Shown piece by piece: positions 31,201 through 39,877 of a stretch of DNA of 59,136 nt. The notes beneath the pieces were generated by a model. That model was not told the DNA's origin and did no database searches. It worked only from the letters and a program-made list of their open reading frames with translations. This DNA comes from an uncultured Pelagibacteraceae bacterium. Its GTDB lineage: Bacteria > Pseudomonadota > Alphaproteobacteria > Pelagibacterales > Pelagibacteraceae. The stretch covers positions 1 through 59,136 of the forward strand of contig CACGNF010000001.1 in NCBI GenBank assembly GCA_902574345.1. Direction: 5' to 3'. The position numbers and the translations under genes were made by a program. The number at the start of each line of letters is the position of its first letter. The stretch's first letter is position 1.

Positions 31201-31470
31201 CATTGTAGGAAGAATTGCATCAGGTCTTTCTTTTTTAAGAATTTTTTCTAAAACATCTAAAGTTATTGGTTCAACGTAGGTTTTATCCGCAACATCTGGA
31301 TCTGTCATGATAGTTGCAGGATTAGAATTTATCAAAATTACCGTATAGCCCTCATCTTTAAGAGCTTTGCAAGCTTGTGTTCCTGAATAATCAAATTCAC
31401 ATGCTTGTCCGATGATTATTGGGCCAGCTCCAACAACTAATATTTTTTTAATGTCTTTTCTTTTTGGCAT
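28243..31470 (-). CDS. carB: Carbamoyl-phosphate synthase large subunit
   Basis: Makes carbamoyl phosphate from bicarbonate, ATP and ammonia passed from CarA, for arginine and pyrimidines. The protein is 1075 residues, the full normal length. The two homologous ATP-grasp halves are visible: the first opens with [23 protein letters not shown] and contains [10 protein letters not shown] and [19 protein letters not shown]. The second opens with [20 protein letters not shown] and contains [20 protein letters not shown]. The C-terminal MGS-like allosteric domain (about 940-1075) includes [10 protein letters not shown] and VINTGGG. It overlaps carA by 23 bases. Confidence 0.98.
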   Translation of the reverse strand: MPKRKDIKKILVVGAGPIIIGQACEFDYSGTQACKALKDEGYTVILINSNPATIMTDPDVADKTYVEPITLDVLEKILKKERPDAILPTMGGQTALNLAMEAEKKGILKKYKIELIGANSKAISNAEDRKKFRKNMIEIGLDLPKSEIVNNNNQATRVLKKIGLPAIIRPAFTLGGLGGGIAKTKKEYLKIVKNGLHESPVSQVLVEECLEGWKEFEMEVVRDKKDNCIIICSIENIDPMGIHTGDSVTVAPALTLTDKEYQVMRNASIACLRKIGVETGGSNVQFAINPKNGRMVIIEMNPRVSRSSALASKATGFPIAKVAAKLAVGYTLDELKNEITKVTPASFEPSIDYVVTKIPRFTFEKFSTSPATLGTSMKSVGEAMAIGRNFKESLQKALVSLEIGFSGLDRIFYLSKQQIEKKLKENIPNKILLVAEAIRKKISLDRIFKLSKIDPWFLGQIKEIVDCEINLIKIGLPKNFTEFNRIKSIGFSDKKLSELTNLSEDVVRKKRIALKIFPVYKKVDTCAAEFKSFTPYMYSTYQRNFSIVSECEAEPTSKKKIIILGGGPNRIGQGIEFDYCCCQASFSLKDAGFETIMVNCNPETVSTDYDTSDRLYFEPLKEEFVFNIIKKEQMNGKLIGIIAQFGGQTPIKLAKFLHQNKLPILGTQYSSIDLAEDRDRFRNLLNKLKLKQAKSGIAKTYKEAIKIADKIGLPLMVRPSYVLGGRAMEIVYEKGQLRNFIEEAFKAAEKNPILIDKFIDHAMEVDVDAISDGKEVYVAGIMQHIEEAGIHSGDSACSLPPISIKPFLVKEIENQTKKLALALKVKGFMNIQFAIKKDEIYVIEVNPRASRTVPFVSKAKGLPLAKIASRVMAGEKLLKFNLKEKSKGMYAVKEAVFPFNKFPNSDLLLGPEMKSTGEVMGFDKNFGMAFAKSQIAAANSLPKNGLAFISLKNSHKDEGIGLAKDLIKLNFKLSATKGTAEYIRKHGMKCKIINKVSSGTPHIVDVLDSKRIALVINTGGGNSEHRINDAIALRRATLKNKVPYCTNMSTAQACLEAIKSLKTKKLDVIALQELK

Positions 31471-32641
31471 TTCTTTTTATGTTATGAATAAATTCTTGAA
31501 ATAAATAAACACTATCTTGCGGCCCTGGATTGGATTCTGGATGATACTGAACAGAAAATACTGGTTTATTTTTTAATCTTATGCCTTCAATACTATCGTC
31601 GAATAAAGATTTATGAGTAACCTCAATATTTTTTGGCAATGTTTGTTTAACTACTTCAAAACCATGATTTTGACTAGTGATTTCAACATTATCATGAATT
31701 AAATTTTTTACTGGATGGTTTGCTCCTCTATGACCTAATTTCATTTTTTTTGTTTTACCACCAAGAGCCAGTGCAAGAATTTGATGACCCAAACAAATAC
31801 CAAATATTGGTAAATTTTTTTTAATAAGGTCTTTAATAATATTGATCGCATATTTGCCAGTTGCTGCTGGATCCCCTGGACCATTAGATAAAAATATTCC
31901 ATCAGGCTTAAGACTCAATATTTTTTCTGCAGAAGTCTTACATGGAACAACAGTGACTTTACAATTAAAATTCGAAAAATATCTTAAAATATTTTTTTTT
32001 ATTCCATAGTCAATTGCAACAACATGCAAAGACTTTTTTTTATTTTTCTCAAAACCAGTTTCTTTTTTCCAAGTTTTAAGCCCTTTCCAAATATAATTTT
32101 TTCTAGTGGATACGACCTCGGCAAGATCTAAATTTTTTAAACCACCCCATTTTATTGTTGTATTTGTGAGTTTGTTAATACTGAATTTTCCTTTATTTGA
32201 ATAACAAATAGTACCTTTAGGGGCCCCTTTATCTCTAATGAAATTTGTAAGGTTTCTAGTATCTAATCCAGTAATACCAATAATTTTGTTTTTTTTAAGC
32301 CAATAATCTAAATGTAAAAATGATCTATAATTTGAGGGATTAGTTATTTCAGAATTAAAAATTACTCCTCTAGTCCAGATTTTATCTGACTCATGATCCT
32401 CATGATTTGTTCCAACATTTCCAATGTGAGGAAAAGTAAAATTAATAATTTGACCTGCATAAGAAGGGTCAGATATAATCTCTTGATAGCCAGTTAATGA
32501 CGTATTAAAACACACCTCTCCTGTTGCAACGCCTTGATAACCAATTCCAATACCTTTAAAAACTTTCTTATTTTCTAGAACTAAAATACCTGTATGAGTT
32601 TGAGAAATATTTGAGCTATTATTTTTTGCTTTTTTGATCAA
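31448..32641 (-). CDS. carA: Carbamoyl-phosphate synthase small subunit (glutaminase)
   Basis: Supplies ammonia to CarB by hydrolysing glutamine. The protein is 397 residues and begins with TTG at 32641; no ATG is available in frame. The CarA-specific N-terminal domain has [25 protein letters not shown]. The class I amidotransferase domain follows, with ISNGPGDPA, the nucleophile cysteine in [16 protein letters not shown] and the His-Glu pair in [13 protein letters not shown]. carA precedes carB with a 23-base overlap. Upstream lies a 124-base spacer shared with divergent yqeY; the weak start codon may hold down expression. Confidence 0.97.
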   Translation of the reverse strand: MIKKAKNNSSNISQTHTGILVLENKKVFKGIGIGYQGVATGEVCFNTSLTGYQEIISDPSYAGQIINFTFPHIGNVGTNHEDHESDKIWTRGVIFNSEITNPSNYRSFLHLDYWLKKNKIIGITGLDTRNLTNFIRDKGAPKGTICYSNKGKFSINKLTNTTIKWGGLKNLDLAEVVSTRKNYIWKGLKTWKKETGFEKNKKKSLHVVAIDYGIKKNILRYFSNFNCKVTVVPCKTSAEKILSLKPDGIFLSNGPGDPAATGKYAINIIKDLIKKNLPIFGICLGHQILALALGGKTKKMKLGHRGANHPVKNLIHDNVEITSQNHGFEVVKQTLPKNIEVTHKSLFDDSIEGIRLKNKPVFSVQYHPESNPGPQDSVYLFQEFIHNIKRNAKKKRH

Positions 32642-32765
32642 TTACAACTCATGAGTTAAAGGTTAATACAATAAAAGGTTTATTATCGCAACAGAGATGT
32701 ATTATAAAATTGTAAAAAAACAATTTTTCTTTTGAAGAATTTTTTCTTTAAAGTAGATTAAAATT

Positions 32766-33227
32766 ATGTCGCTAAAAGAGACTATAGAAGCCGAATATAA
32801 AAAAGCCTTAAAATTGAAAGATAAAAGTAAAATCTCAACTTACAGGTTAATTCTCTCATCCATTAAAGATTTGGATATTGTTAATAGATCTAGTCCAAAC
32901 AAAAAAGAGACTGATGATGATGATATTAAAAAATTATTTAAGAAGATGGTGAAACAAAGAGTCGAATCAATTGAAATTTACAAAAAAAATAATCGGTCTG
33001 ATCTTTTAGAAGTAGAGCAGAATGAATATGATATTTTATCAAGTTTTCTACCTAAACAACTTAATGAGGAAGACACAAAAAAAATATGTGAAGAGATAAT
33101 ATCTAAAGTAGGTGCTAGTTCAGTGAAAGATATGGGCAAAGTTATGGGAGAATTAAAAAAACAACATGCTGATGAGATTGATTTCTCTAAAGCAGGAGCG
33201 CTAATTAAACAATTACTTAATAAGTAG
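32766..33227 (+). CDS. GatB/YqeY domain protein
   Basis: A 153-residue YqeY-family protein, related to the tail domain of GatB that contacts tRNA. Typical text is the N-terminal YRLILSSIKDLDI region, the KKMVKQRVESIEIYKKNNRSDLLEVEQNEYDILSSFLPKQL core and the C-terminal GKVMGELKKQHADEIDFSKAG. Its molecular role is not settled. It is the first gene of yqeY-dnaG-rpoD, two bases before dnaG. This matches the macromolecular-synthesis operon arrangement of alphaproteobacteria, where yqeY takes the place of rpsU. Confidence 0.92.
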   Translation: MSLKETIEAEYKKALKLKDKSKISTYRLILSSIKDLDIVNRSSPNKKETDDDDIKKLFKKMVKQRVESIEIYKKNNRSDLLEVEQNEYDILSSFLPKQLNEEDTKKICEEIISKVGASSVKDMGKVMGELKKQHADEIDFSKAGALIKQLLNK

Positions 33228-33229
33228 TC

Positions 33230-35005
33230 ATGAAATACCCAAAAGAATATTTAGAGGAAATTAAAACAAGATTAAAAGTCTCTACAGTAGTTTCAAAATA
33301 TGTCAGTTTAAAAAAAAGAGGTAAAGAATACGTTGGTCTTTCGCCATTTAAAAATGAAAAAACCCCTTCCTTTACTGTAAATGATGAAAAAGAATTTTAT
33401 CATTGTTTTGCAACATCCGAACATGGAAATATCTTTGACTTTGTAATGAAAACTCAAAATTTTAAATTTGGTGAGGCTGTAAAGTATTTGGCAAATTTAG
33501 CTGGTATGCAACCATACATTTTTTCAAAACAAGATGAAGAGAGAGAAAAAAAGTGGAAAATATACTCATCTATTTTCTTAGAATATGTAAACTTTTATCA
33601 CGATCAACTTTTAAAAAATGAAAAATATTCAAAAGCAAGAGATTATTTAAAAAATAGATTACTTGATAAAGATCAAGTTAAAAAATTTAAGGTCGGTTTC
33701 GTAGAAAAAAATCCAAATTTATTTGAAAAATTAAAAAAAAATTACCAAATTGATGATTTGCTAGAAACTGGATTATTTTATTTAGATGAAAAAAAGAATA
33801 TTTATGTTGAAAGGTTTAGAGGAAGATTAATTTTTCCAATCAATAATATTTCTGGACAACCAATTGCTTTAGGGGGGAGAATAATTGAAAAAAGTGATTT
33901 TCTTGCTAAGTATGTTAATTCCCCAGAAACATTATTTTTTAAAAAAGGATCCAACTTATACAATTTAGACTCAGCAAGAAAATTGTCTAACAAGTTTGAC
34001 AATGTTTTTTTAGTTGAGGGTTACATGGATGTGGTTGGTTTAAGTAAAAATGGAATAGAAAATGCTGTTGCTAATTTAGGTACTTCTTTAACAGATAAAC
34101 AAATATTTACTCTTAATCAGTTTTTTAATGATATTATTATTTGTTTTGATGGTGACGAAAGCGGTTATAAAGCAGCCTTAAGAGCTGCAGAAAATTCTAT
34201 AAAAGACATGAAGCCTGAAAAGCAAATATCATTTTTATTTTTACCAGATCAAGAAGATCCAGATAGTTTTGTAAATAAAAATGGTAAAGAATATTTTTTC
34301 GATTATTCAAATCAAAATAAAATATCAATACATCAATTTATATTTAATCATTATAAAAAAAATACTCAAAATAATCCATCCTCTATGGCAATTTTTGAGA
34401 AAAAATTAAAATTTATAGCTAATACAATAAAAGATAATTATATAAAAAAATATGTTTTAGAATACTTCATGGAAAAAATTTCTGGATTAACTCCATATGC
34501 AACTCAAAATCAAAAAAACTTTTACACAAAAAAAACTAGATCTTTAGAAAAAACCAAAAAGCACTTTAACGAAAGTCAATCATTGTCAGGTGTTGAATTA
34601 AAAGAATTTTCATTAATTTATCTTGTTATTAATAACTTGAATTTGATGCGAGATCATATTCATTTGCTTAAAGATATAAAATTATTTTCAGAGGTAAATA
34701 AACAAATTTTTGAAAAAATTGTATTCAAACTTAACTTGGGAAATGATTTATCTATTGATGAGCTGGATATTGACATTCAATTAATTGATAAAATTACAAA
34801 ATTTGCCCCCATCAAATATATTTTACAGAACAGGTTTACTAAGGATCATCAAATTATTGAATTATTAGATGACATAGTCCGTGATTTAAATAATTACAAT
34901 TTAGAATTTAGGATACAAGAGTTAGAATCGAAGTTTTCAAAAGATTTGAGTGAGACGACATTTAATGAGCTGAAAGAACTGAAAAAAAAGCAAAATATCA
35001 ATTAA
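33230..35005 (+). CDS. dnaG: DNA primase with a degenerate zinc-binding domain
   Basis: Synthesises RNA primers at the replication fork; 591 residues, normal length. The N-terminal domain aligns with the CHC2 zinc finger, but its four ligands read S38, K41, C59 and T62 instead of C, H, C and C. Three are lost, while the surrounding frame (SPFKNEKTPSFTVND, EFYHCF, HGNIFDFVM) is preserved. The TOPRIM catalytic core is intact, with FLVEGYMDVVGL, NLGTSLT and the DGDESG aspartates. The C-terminal helicase-binding region is present but divergent. The gene sits between yqeY and rpoD. Loss of zinc binding is known to me from some other alphaproteobacterial primases. Confidence 0.96.
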   Translation: MKYPKEYLEEIKTRLKVSTVVSKYVSLKKRGKEYVGLSPFKNEKTPSFTVNDEKEFYHCFATSEHGNIFDFVMKTQNFKFGEAVKYLANLAGMQPYIFSKQDEEREKKWKIYSSIFLEYVNFYHDQLLKNEKYSKARDYLKNRLLDKDQVKKFKVGFVEKNPNLFEKLKKNYQIDDLLETGLFYLDEKKNIYVERFRGRLIFPINNISGQPIALGGRIIEKSDFLAKYVNSPETLFFKKGSNLYNLDSARKLSNKFDNVFLVEGYMDVVGLSKNGIENAVANLGTSLTDKQIFTLNQFFNDIIICFDGDESGYKAALRAAENSIKDMKPEKQISFLFLPDQEDPDSFVNKNGKEYFFDYSNQNKISIHQFIFNHYKKNTQNNPSSMAIFEKKLKFIANTIKDNYIKKYVLEYFMEKISGLTPYATQNQKNFYTKKTRSLEKTKKHFNESQSLSGVELKEFSLIYLVINNLNLMRDHIHLLKDIKLFSEVNKQIFEKIVFKLNLGNDLSIDELDIDIQLIDKITKFAPIKYILQNRFTKDHQIIELLDDIVRDLNNYNLEFRIQELESKFSKDLSETTFNELKELKKKQNIN

Positions 35006-35038
35006 TATCATTAAATTAATAATGGATTTTTTTAAATT

Positions 35039-35047
35039 TGCTATTAT
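35039..35047 (+). promoter_or_regulatory. Possible extended -10 promoter upstream of rpoD
   Basis: TG-C-TATTAT forms an extended -10 element (hexamer 35042-35047), 24 bases before the rpoD GTG. There is no good -35. It lies in the 66-base dnaG-rpoD spacer, the only gap in this operon, so an extra promoter for the sigma factor is reasonable. The AT-rich background makes chance matches frequent. Confidence 0.35.
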
Positions 35048-35071
35048 ATACAATCTTTCAAATTTATTAGT

Positions 35072-36898
35072 GTGGAAAGAATAATTACAAAATCATTTGC
35101 TCGTTTAATGGGACGTGGGACTCATAGGGGTTTCATAACTTATGAAGAATTAAGTAAATCTCTTGGCAAAAGAAACCTTTCAGATCAAAATTTAGCTCAA
35201 GCTTTCATTCACATACTTGATGAAAAAATTTCTTTAGTTGAAAAAAAATCAGATTTTAAAGTTTTAAGAAAAAAAGATGGTTCTTCTAAGGAAGAAGGAA
35301 AAACTATTGAAAAAAGTGATGATCCAATTCGAATGTATCTTCGAGAGATGGGAGGTGTTGAACTTTTATCAAGAGAGGGTGAAATCGCAATTGCAAAAAG
35401 GATCGAGGCAGGTAAAGATGTAATGCTTATTGCATTATCTCAAAGTCCAATCACAGCTCAACAATTTTTCGAGTGGAATGAAAAACTACAAAAAGATGAA
35501 ATTTTAGTTAGAGAAATTATTGATATTGATACAAATTATATGGAGGATGAGTCTACAGGTCCAAGTGCAAAACAAAAAAATTCAGGTGAAACAGAAAATG
35601 ATGAAAATTCAAATGATGAGGCTGACGAAGAATTTAATCCAACATTAGCTGCGATGGAAACAGAAATAAAACCAAAAGTTCTGAAAACAGTTCATAATCT
35701 AACGAAGGATTATAATAAATTGATCAAATACCAAAAAGAGAAATTGGATTGTGTTTTGAATTCAAAAACATTTTCTCCAGCTAAAGAAAAAAGTCATGAA
35801 AAACTTGTGAAAGAGATTTTAGAAGATATCAAATCACTTCAATTATCTCCGTCAGTTTTAGAGGGATTGGTTCAGAAACATTATGTAGAAAATAAAAAGA
35901 TAATTTCTTTAGAGGGAAATTTATTGAGATTAGCCATGGATAATAAAATTCCAAGAAATGAATTTTTAAAATTTTATGTAGGAAATGAAATCAACCCAAA
36001 TTTGAAAAAATTTTTAGATACTAATTCAATATGGAAACAATTTTTTTCAAAGAATAAAGATAAATTTAAAGATATTCGTGAAAGATTAATTGAATTTAGT
36101 CATAAAATAGGAATGTCTGTAACAGATTTCAAAAAACTTGTTAGTAGAGTTCAAAAAGGTGAAAAAGAGTCAAGAATTGCAAAAAAAGAGATGGTTGAAG
36201 CTAACCTGAGATTAGTTATCTCAATTGCAAAGAAATATACAAACAGAGGGCTGCAATTTCTGGATTTGATACAAGAAGGAAACATTGGATTAATGAAAGC
36301 AGTTGATAAATTTGAATATAGAAGAGGATACAAGTTTTCTACTTATGCAACATGGTGGATTAGACAAGCGATTACAAGATCAATTGCAGATCAAGCAAGA
36401 ACAATCAGAATTCCCGTTCATATGATCGAAACAATAAACAAAATTGTAAGAACTCAAAGGTTAATTTTAAGTGAGTTTGGAAGAGAGGCTACTCCTGAAG
36501 AATTAGCTAAAAAACTTAGAATGCCACTAGATAAAGTTAGAAAAGTTTTAAAAATTTCTAAAGAGCCTGTGTCTTTAGAAAAACCTGTTGGTGATGAAGA
36601 GGACAGTAGTTTGGGAGATTTTATAGAGGATACAAAAGCTTTAGCTCCTCTTGAGCAAGCTATTAAATCAAACTTAGGAGAAGCAACAACCAAAATATTA
36701 TCTACTTTAACTCCGAGAGAAGAAAGAGTTTTAAGAATGAGATTTGGAGTTGGTATGAATACTGATCACACTTTAGAGGAAGTCGGACTACAATTTTCAG
36801 TTACCCGAGAAAGAATTCGTCAAATTGAAGCAAAAGCTCTCAGAAAACTTAAACATCCTAGTAGATCAAAACAATTAAAAAGTTTCTTAGAAAGTTAA
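35072..36898 (+). CDS. rpoD: RNA polymerase housekeeping sigma factor (sigma-70)
   Basis: The principal sigma factor, 608 residues, beginning with GTG. Region 1.1 is present (about 1-60, with [14 protein letters not shown]). Region 1.2 is [21 protein letters not shown]. It is followed by a variable acidic non-conserved region (about 150-330) as in proteobacterial primary sigmas. Regions 2.1-2.4 are canonical ([49 protein letters not shown]). Regions 3 and 4 include [12 protein letters not shown] and the helix-turn-helix [19 protein letters not shown]. Intact region 2.4 and 4.2 sequences agree with the TTGACA and TATAAT-like promoters seen elsewhere in the window. Confidence 0.98.
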   Translation: MERIITKSFARLMGRGTHRGFITYEELSKSLGKRNLSDQNLAQAFIHILDEKISLVEKKSDFKVLRKKDGSSKEEGKTIEKSDDPIRMYLREMGGVELLSREGEIAIAKRIEAGKDVMLIALSQSPITAQQFFEWNEKLQKDEILVREIIDIDTNYMEDESTGPSAKQKNSGETENDENSNDEADEEFNPTLAAMETEIKPKVLKTVHNLTKDYNKLIKYQKEKLDCVLNSKTFSPAKEKSHEKLVKEILEDIKSLQLSPSVLEGLVQKHYVENKKIISLEGNLLRLAMDNKIPRNEFLKFYVGNEINPNLKKFLDTNSIWKQFFSKNKDKFKDIRERLIEFSHKIGMSVTDFKKLVSRVQKGEKESRIAKKEMVEANLRLVISIAKKYTNRGLQFLDLIQEGNIGLMKAVDKFEYRRGYKFSTYATWWIRQAITRSIADQARTIRIPVHMIETINKIVRTQRLILSEFGREATPEELAKKLRMPLDKVRKVLKISKEPVSLEKPVGDEEDSSLGDFIEDTKALAPLEQAIKSNLGEATTKILSTLTPREERVLRMRFGVGMNTDHTLEEVGLQFSVTRERIRQIEAKALRKLKHPSRSKQLKSFLES

Positions 36899-36908
36899 AA
36901 ATTGATTT

Positions 36909-36983
36909 GGGCCGTTAGCTCAATAGTAGAGTACTGCATTGACATTGCAGGGGTAGTTGGAGCGTAACCAACACGGCCCACCA
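36909..36983 (+). tRNA. tRNA-Val (anticodon GAC) with non-canonical D- and T-loops
   Basis: A complete 75-base cloverleaf with encoded CCA. The acceptor stem is GGGCCGT/ACGGCCC, the D stem GCTC/GAGT, and the anticodon stem CTGCA/TGCAG encloses the loop TTGACAT. The T stem is GTTGG/CCAAC. All stems pair (one G-U), so the gene looks functional. However, the T-loop reads AGCGTAA instead of the near-universal TTCRANN, and the 7-base D-loop AATAGTA lacks the G18-G19 pair. These are the two elements that normally dock to form the elbow. It follows rpoD by ten bases and precedes another tRNA. Confidence 0.85.
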
Positions 36984-37042
36984 AAATAAGATTTGTTTAT
37001 TGATTAAAATTAGAAAACAAAGTAAAAAAAGATTATTCATTT

Positions 37043-37119
37043 GGGCCTGTAGCTCAGTTGGTTAGAGCAGTACACTCATAATGTATTGGTCCCAGGTTCG
37101 AGTCCTGGCGGGCCCACCA
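37043..37119 (+). tRNA. tRNA with CAT anticodon (Ile2 or elongator Met)
   Basis: A canonical 77-base tRNA with encoded CCA. The acceptor is GGGCCTG/CGGGCCC, the D-loop has GG, the anticodon loop is CTCATAA and the T arm is CCAGG-TTCGAGT-CCTGG. It is not initiator tRNA, because the first acceptor pair is G-C. The acceptor stem resembles tRNA-Ile(GAT), and the TTGGTC variable region resembles tRNA-Ile(CAT). I therefore lean to the lysidine-modified isoleucine tRNA, but elongator methionine cannot be excluded from this gene alone. Confidence 0.93.
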
Positions 37120-37130
37120 AAGTATTAAAA

Positions 37131-37721
37131 TTAATTGTTAGAGAATTCTTTTAAAGTTTTGAATAATGCGTTGATATCATTATCATTAGAGTTCAAAATA
37201 GATGCAAATTCCTCTTTTTGAGTTCTAGCTAAGCTCAAGCCCTCAATAATTAAATCTCTAATTAAAGGATTTTCTTGATTTTTAGTATAAACTCTCCAGT
37301 CAATTTTGACCTCCGGTCTTTCCGACGTACCTTTTAAAAGGCTATTTACAATTGTATAGTTTTCACTCAAGACATCTTTGGATAAAACATCAATTTCTGG
37401 GTTGGTGTATTCAGATAACCTACTAGAAAAGCTCTTCAGAAAATATGCCCTAAACAGCTCTGTGTATTTTTTTTTTTGAGATACATCAAGGCTTTTTCTT
37501 ACAGATCCAAGTGTATAAAAACCTATTCCAGTAATATCCACTGTTTCTTCAGCAATCAATTTTAGTTGATTGATCTTTTCTTCTTTGGATAAATTTTCAG
37601 AAAGTATTTTTGAAGCTCTATTAACTGTTGATTGTATAAACACATCTGCTTCAATTGTATAGGAGTTACTTATTGTTAAAAAATAAAAAAAAATTATTGT
37701 AATAATTTTTTTAGTATTCAT
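37131..37721 (-). CDS. mlaC: MlaC/Ttg2D-family phospholipid-binding periplasmic protein
   Basis: A 196-residue periplasmic protein that carries phospholipids between outer and inner membrane in the Mla pathway. A signal peptide is visible (about residues 1-23). The family core includes VNRASKILSENLSKEEKINQLKLIAEETVD, the LDVSQKKKYTELFRAYFLKSFSSRL block and VKIDWRVYTKN with LIRDLIIEGLSLARTQKEEFASIL. It follows mlaA by ten bases on the minus strand. The inner-membrane MlaBDEF components are not in the window. Confidence 0.92.
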   Translation of the reverse strand: MNTKKIITIIFFYFLTISNSYTIEADVFIQSTVNRASKILSENLSKEEKINQLKLIAEETVDITGIGFYTLGSVRKSLDVSQKKKYTELFRAYFLKSFSSRLSEYTNPEIDVLSKDVLSENYTIVNSLLKGTSERPEVKIDWRVYTKNQENPLIRDLIIEGLSLARTQKEEFASILNSNDNDINALFKTLKEFSNN

Positions 37722-37731
37722 AACTTAAATA

Positions 37732-38517
37732 TTATTGATTAATTTCTTCCCAATCACTATCGTCCTGAGTACTAATAATTTTTCTTGAATTGAGAATCTT
37801 CTGCTGTCTATCCTGTAAATATAAACTTTTGACTGAAGCATAAAAATCTAAAGAATTTTTCTCTAAATTCTCTATTGAATCATAGTTTTTGGCTCTAAAA
37901 TCTACCCCAGCTGCACCTTTAGAATAATAATAATCAGAATTTTTAAAAAATTGAGTATCATTACCTATTGTTACATTGTACCAAGGATCGCCACCTAAAA
38001 AATTTAAAGTCGAACCAACTGTATCTCTCATAGTACTGGGACCTAGAACTGGTAATACAATATAACATCCTGGTCCGACACCATATTTTGCTAATGATTG
38101 ACCATAATCTTCTTTTTCATAATTTGTAAGACCAAGATATTCAGCAACATCAAAAATACCCAAAATACCAATAGTTGTGTTAATAATAAATCTTCCAGTA
38201 TTTATTCCTGCCTGAAGAAAATCACCTTGTAGAACATTATTGGGTATTGTTAATAAATGTGAAATATTTTCTAACGAGTTACTTACCCCCGTCCTAGCAG
38301 GAGAAGGAAGTTTTTTATACAAAGATGCTACTGGTTTAAAAATAACTCCATCTAATGTTTGATTTAATGCAAATGTAACTCTATTTATTTTTTCAAAACA
38401 ATCCTTTACTTCTGAAGGCTCATTTTTCTTTAAAATTAAATCTCCGTCAGATCCAGCATTAACATTAAGAGTTAACGTAAAAGTTGTAATAAGAATAATT
38501 AGAATTTTTTTAATCAT
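37732..38517 (-). CDS. mlaA: MlaA (VacJ)-family outer-membrane lipid-trafficking protein, no lipobox
   Basis: A 261-residue VacJ-family protein that in other bacteria removes phospholipids from the outer leaflet and hands them to MlaC, encoded next. Family motifs are INRVTFALNQTLDGVIFKPVA, the LLTIPNNVLQGDFLQAGINTGRFIINTTIG block, EDYGQSLAKYGVGPGCYIVLPVLGPSTMRD and DPWYNV. The signal peptide (about 1-21) ends in VNA-G, a signal peptidase I pattern. There is no lipobox cysteine, whereas VacJ proteins are usually lipoproteins. It starts 52 bases from the divergent amidase gene. Confidence 0.93.
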   Translation of the reverse strand: MIKKILIILITTFTLTLNVNAGSDGDLILKKNEPSEVKDCFEKINRVTFALNQTLDGVIFKPVASLYKKLPSPARTGVSNSLENISHLLTIPNNVLQGDFLQAGINTGRFIINTTIGILGIFDVAEYLGLTNYEKEDYGQSLAKYGVGPGCYIVLPVLGPSTMRDTVGSTLNFLGGDPWYNVTIGNDTQFFKNSDYYYSKGAAGVDFRAKNYDSIENLEKNSLDFYASVKSLYLQDRQQKILNSRKIISTQDDSDWEEINQ

Positions 38518-38569
38518 ATAGAAAATTATATTATATTACATTTTAAAGTAAATTAAGTAATAATTTAAT

Positions 38570-39316
38570 ATGAAAATGTATCAAAAAATAGGCGTAAAAA
38601 TGGCCGCAAGTTATTCTCCAAATTTTAGTTTACCCAAAAGGCCAAAAAAAAGAATTAAATTTTTAATTATTCACTACACAGGAATGAAAAAAGAAATTGA
38701 TGCGATCAGAAGATTACAAGACCCTAATTTTAAAGTTAGTTCACACTATTTAATAAAAAGAAATGGTGAAATACTGAATTTAGTTCCAGATCGTTATAAG
38801 GCTTGGCATGCGGGGGTTTCAAGCTGGAAGTATTTTAAATTATTAAACAAAAACTCTATAGGTATTGAAATAACTAATCCTGGTCATCAGTATGGTTACA
38901 AAAACTTTTCACCAAAACAAATTTTTTCACTCAAAAAATTACTGAATTTTCTAATTAAGAAATATGGAATAAAAAAAAATTGTATACTGGGTCATTCTGA
39001 TATATCCCCTGGTCGTAAAAAAGATCCGGGTGAAAAATTTCCCTGGGAAATGTTAGCAAAAAAAAAATTAGTTTTTTGGCACAATTTAGATAGAAAAAAG
39101 ATTAAAAAGTTTAGAAACCAAAATCTTTTAACAAATTTTGAGCAAAATATTTTTTTAAAAAATTTAAATAAAATTGGATATAATGATATTAAAGGGTTTA
39201 AATTTCACAAAAATATAAAGTTCCTGACACTGGCTTTTCAAAGAAGATTTAGACAAAGTTTGGTTAATGGTAAAATTGACAAAGAGTGTTTATTAATTTC
39301 TAAAAGCCTTTTGTAA
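38570..39316 (+). CDS. N-acetylmuramoyl-L-alanine amidase (Amidase_2, AmpD/AmiD type)
   Basis: A zinc amidase of 248 residues that cuts the bond between muramic acid and the stem peptide. Motifs are the first zinc histidine in FLIIHYTGM, the substrate region FKVSSHYLIKRNGEI and AWHAGVSSWK, and IGIEITNPG. The second half of the zinc site is ILGHSDISPGRKKDPG. A peptidoglycan-binding-like helical tail follows (about 175-248). No signal peptide is seen at either ATG (38570 or 38600), so a cytosolic cell-wall recycling role like AmpD is favoured. An exported AmiD cannot be excluded. Confidence 0.88.
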   Translation: MKMYQKIGVKMAASYSPNFSLPKRPKKRIKFLIIHYTGMKKEIDAIRRLQDPNFKVSSHYLIKRNGEILNLVPDRYKAWHAGVSSWKYFKLLNKNSIGIEITNPGHQYGYKNFSPKQIFSLKKLLNFLIKKYGIKKNCILGHSDISPGRKKDPGEKFPWEMLAKKKLVFWHNLDRKKIKKFRNQNLLTNFEQNIFLKNLNKIGYNDIKGFKFHKNIKFLTLAFQRRFRQSLVNGKIDKECLLISKSLL

Positions 39317-39331
39317 CAACAAATATTTAGC

Positions 39332-39359
39332 TTGAATAAATTAAATTTAGCAATAAACT
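39332..39359 (+). promoter_or_regulatory. Probable rnpB promoter
   Basis: TTGAAT (39332-39337), a 16-base spacer and TAAACT (39354-39359) lie just ahead of the 5' end of RNase P RNA. The position fits transcription starting at about 39364; the hexamers are moderate matches. Confidence 0.4.
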
Positions 39360-39363
39360 GAAC

Positions 39364-39720
39364 AAGCCAGATGAACGACTTATCGCTTTAAATTTTAAAG
39401 AGGAAAGTCCGGACTCTACAAAGATACAGTGCCAGGTAATACCTGGCAGGGGCAACCCTAGGGATAGTGCCACAGAAAATATACCGCCTTAACAAGGCAA
39501 GGGTGAAAAGGTGTGGTAAGAGCGCACCGGTTCTATTGGTAACAATGAACGCTGGAAAACCCCACTGGGAGCAAGACTAAGTAGAGATGACATTGTTGAA
39601 AAACTAAAAGCTATCTTTGGCTCGTCATCAGGGTTAGTTGCTTGAGCTTAAGAGTGATCTTGAGCCTAGACAAATGATAAGTTTAAATGACAGAACCCGG
39701 CTTATAGTTCATCTGGCTTT
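39364..39720 (+). ncRNA. rnpB: RNase P RNA component
   Basis: The catalytic RNA that trims 5' leaders from tRNA precursors, about 357 bases, bacterial type A. The ends form a perfect 13-base P1 helix (39364-39376 with 39707-39719). The conserved cores are present: AGAGGAAAGTCCGGACTC near 39400 (CR I) and ACAGAACCCGGCTTAT near 39690 (CR V). Further universal text is GGGTGAAAAGGTG, GGTAAGAGCGCACCG and AACCCCACTGGGAGCAAGAC. It fills most of the gap between the amidase gene and mraZ. Confidence 0.97.
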
Positions 39721-39805
39721 TCATCTTTATAAAGTATCTAAAAATGTTCACGTTTTGATTCACCGACGCCCTCAAATAATAAATTTCAATTATAAATAGT
39801 ATTAG

Positions 39806-39834
39806 TTGACTCATTTAAAAAAAACCCATATTAT
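39806..39834 (+). promoter_or_regulatory. Strong sigma-70 promoter for the dcw cluster (Pmra)
   Basis: TTGACT (39806-39811), a 17-base spacer and TATTAT (39829-39834) form a near-consensus promoter with an expected start near 39841, about 37 bases before the mraZ ATG. It is the best promoter in the window and could drive the whole mraZ-to-ftsA-like block, within which I see no later gap large enough for a clear second promoter. Confidence 0.75.
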
Positions 39835-39848
39835 CCCATAAAATCCCA
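39825..39848 (-). promoter_or_regulatory. MraZ operator: three TGGG repeats at 10-base spacing
   Basis: CCCA occurs at 39825, 39835 and 39845, each exactly 10 bases apart; on the minus strand this reads TGGGA-N5-TGGGA-N5-TGGG. Known MraZ boxes are direct TGGGN repeats separated by about 5 bases upstream of mraZ. The repeats flank and overlap the -10 hexamer and the start site, so binding by the MraZ ring should block RNA polymerase, giving autorepression of the cluster. Confidence 0.75.
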
Positions 39849-39877
39849 AATAAAGGATTTATAGGACTTTATGGTTT

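Noticed and set aside
32706..32727. AT hairpin (8-base arms AAAATTGT/ACAATTTT) resembling a terminator
   Set aside because: It lies between divergent carA and yqeY, where no transcript should end, and such AT-only hairpins arise easily by chance here.
39871..39873. Alternative ATG upstream of mraZ
   Set aside because: It is out of frame with the conserved MraZ sequence; the ATG at 39878 begins the canonical [10 protein letters not shown] text.
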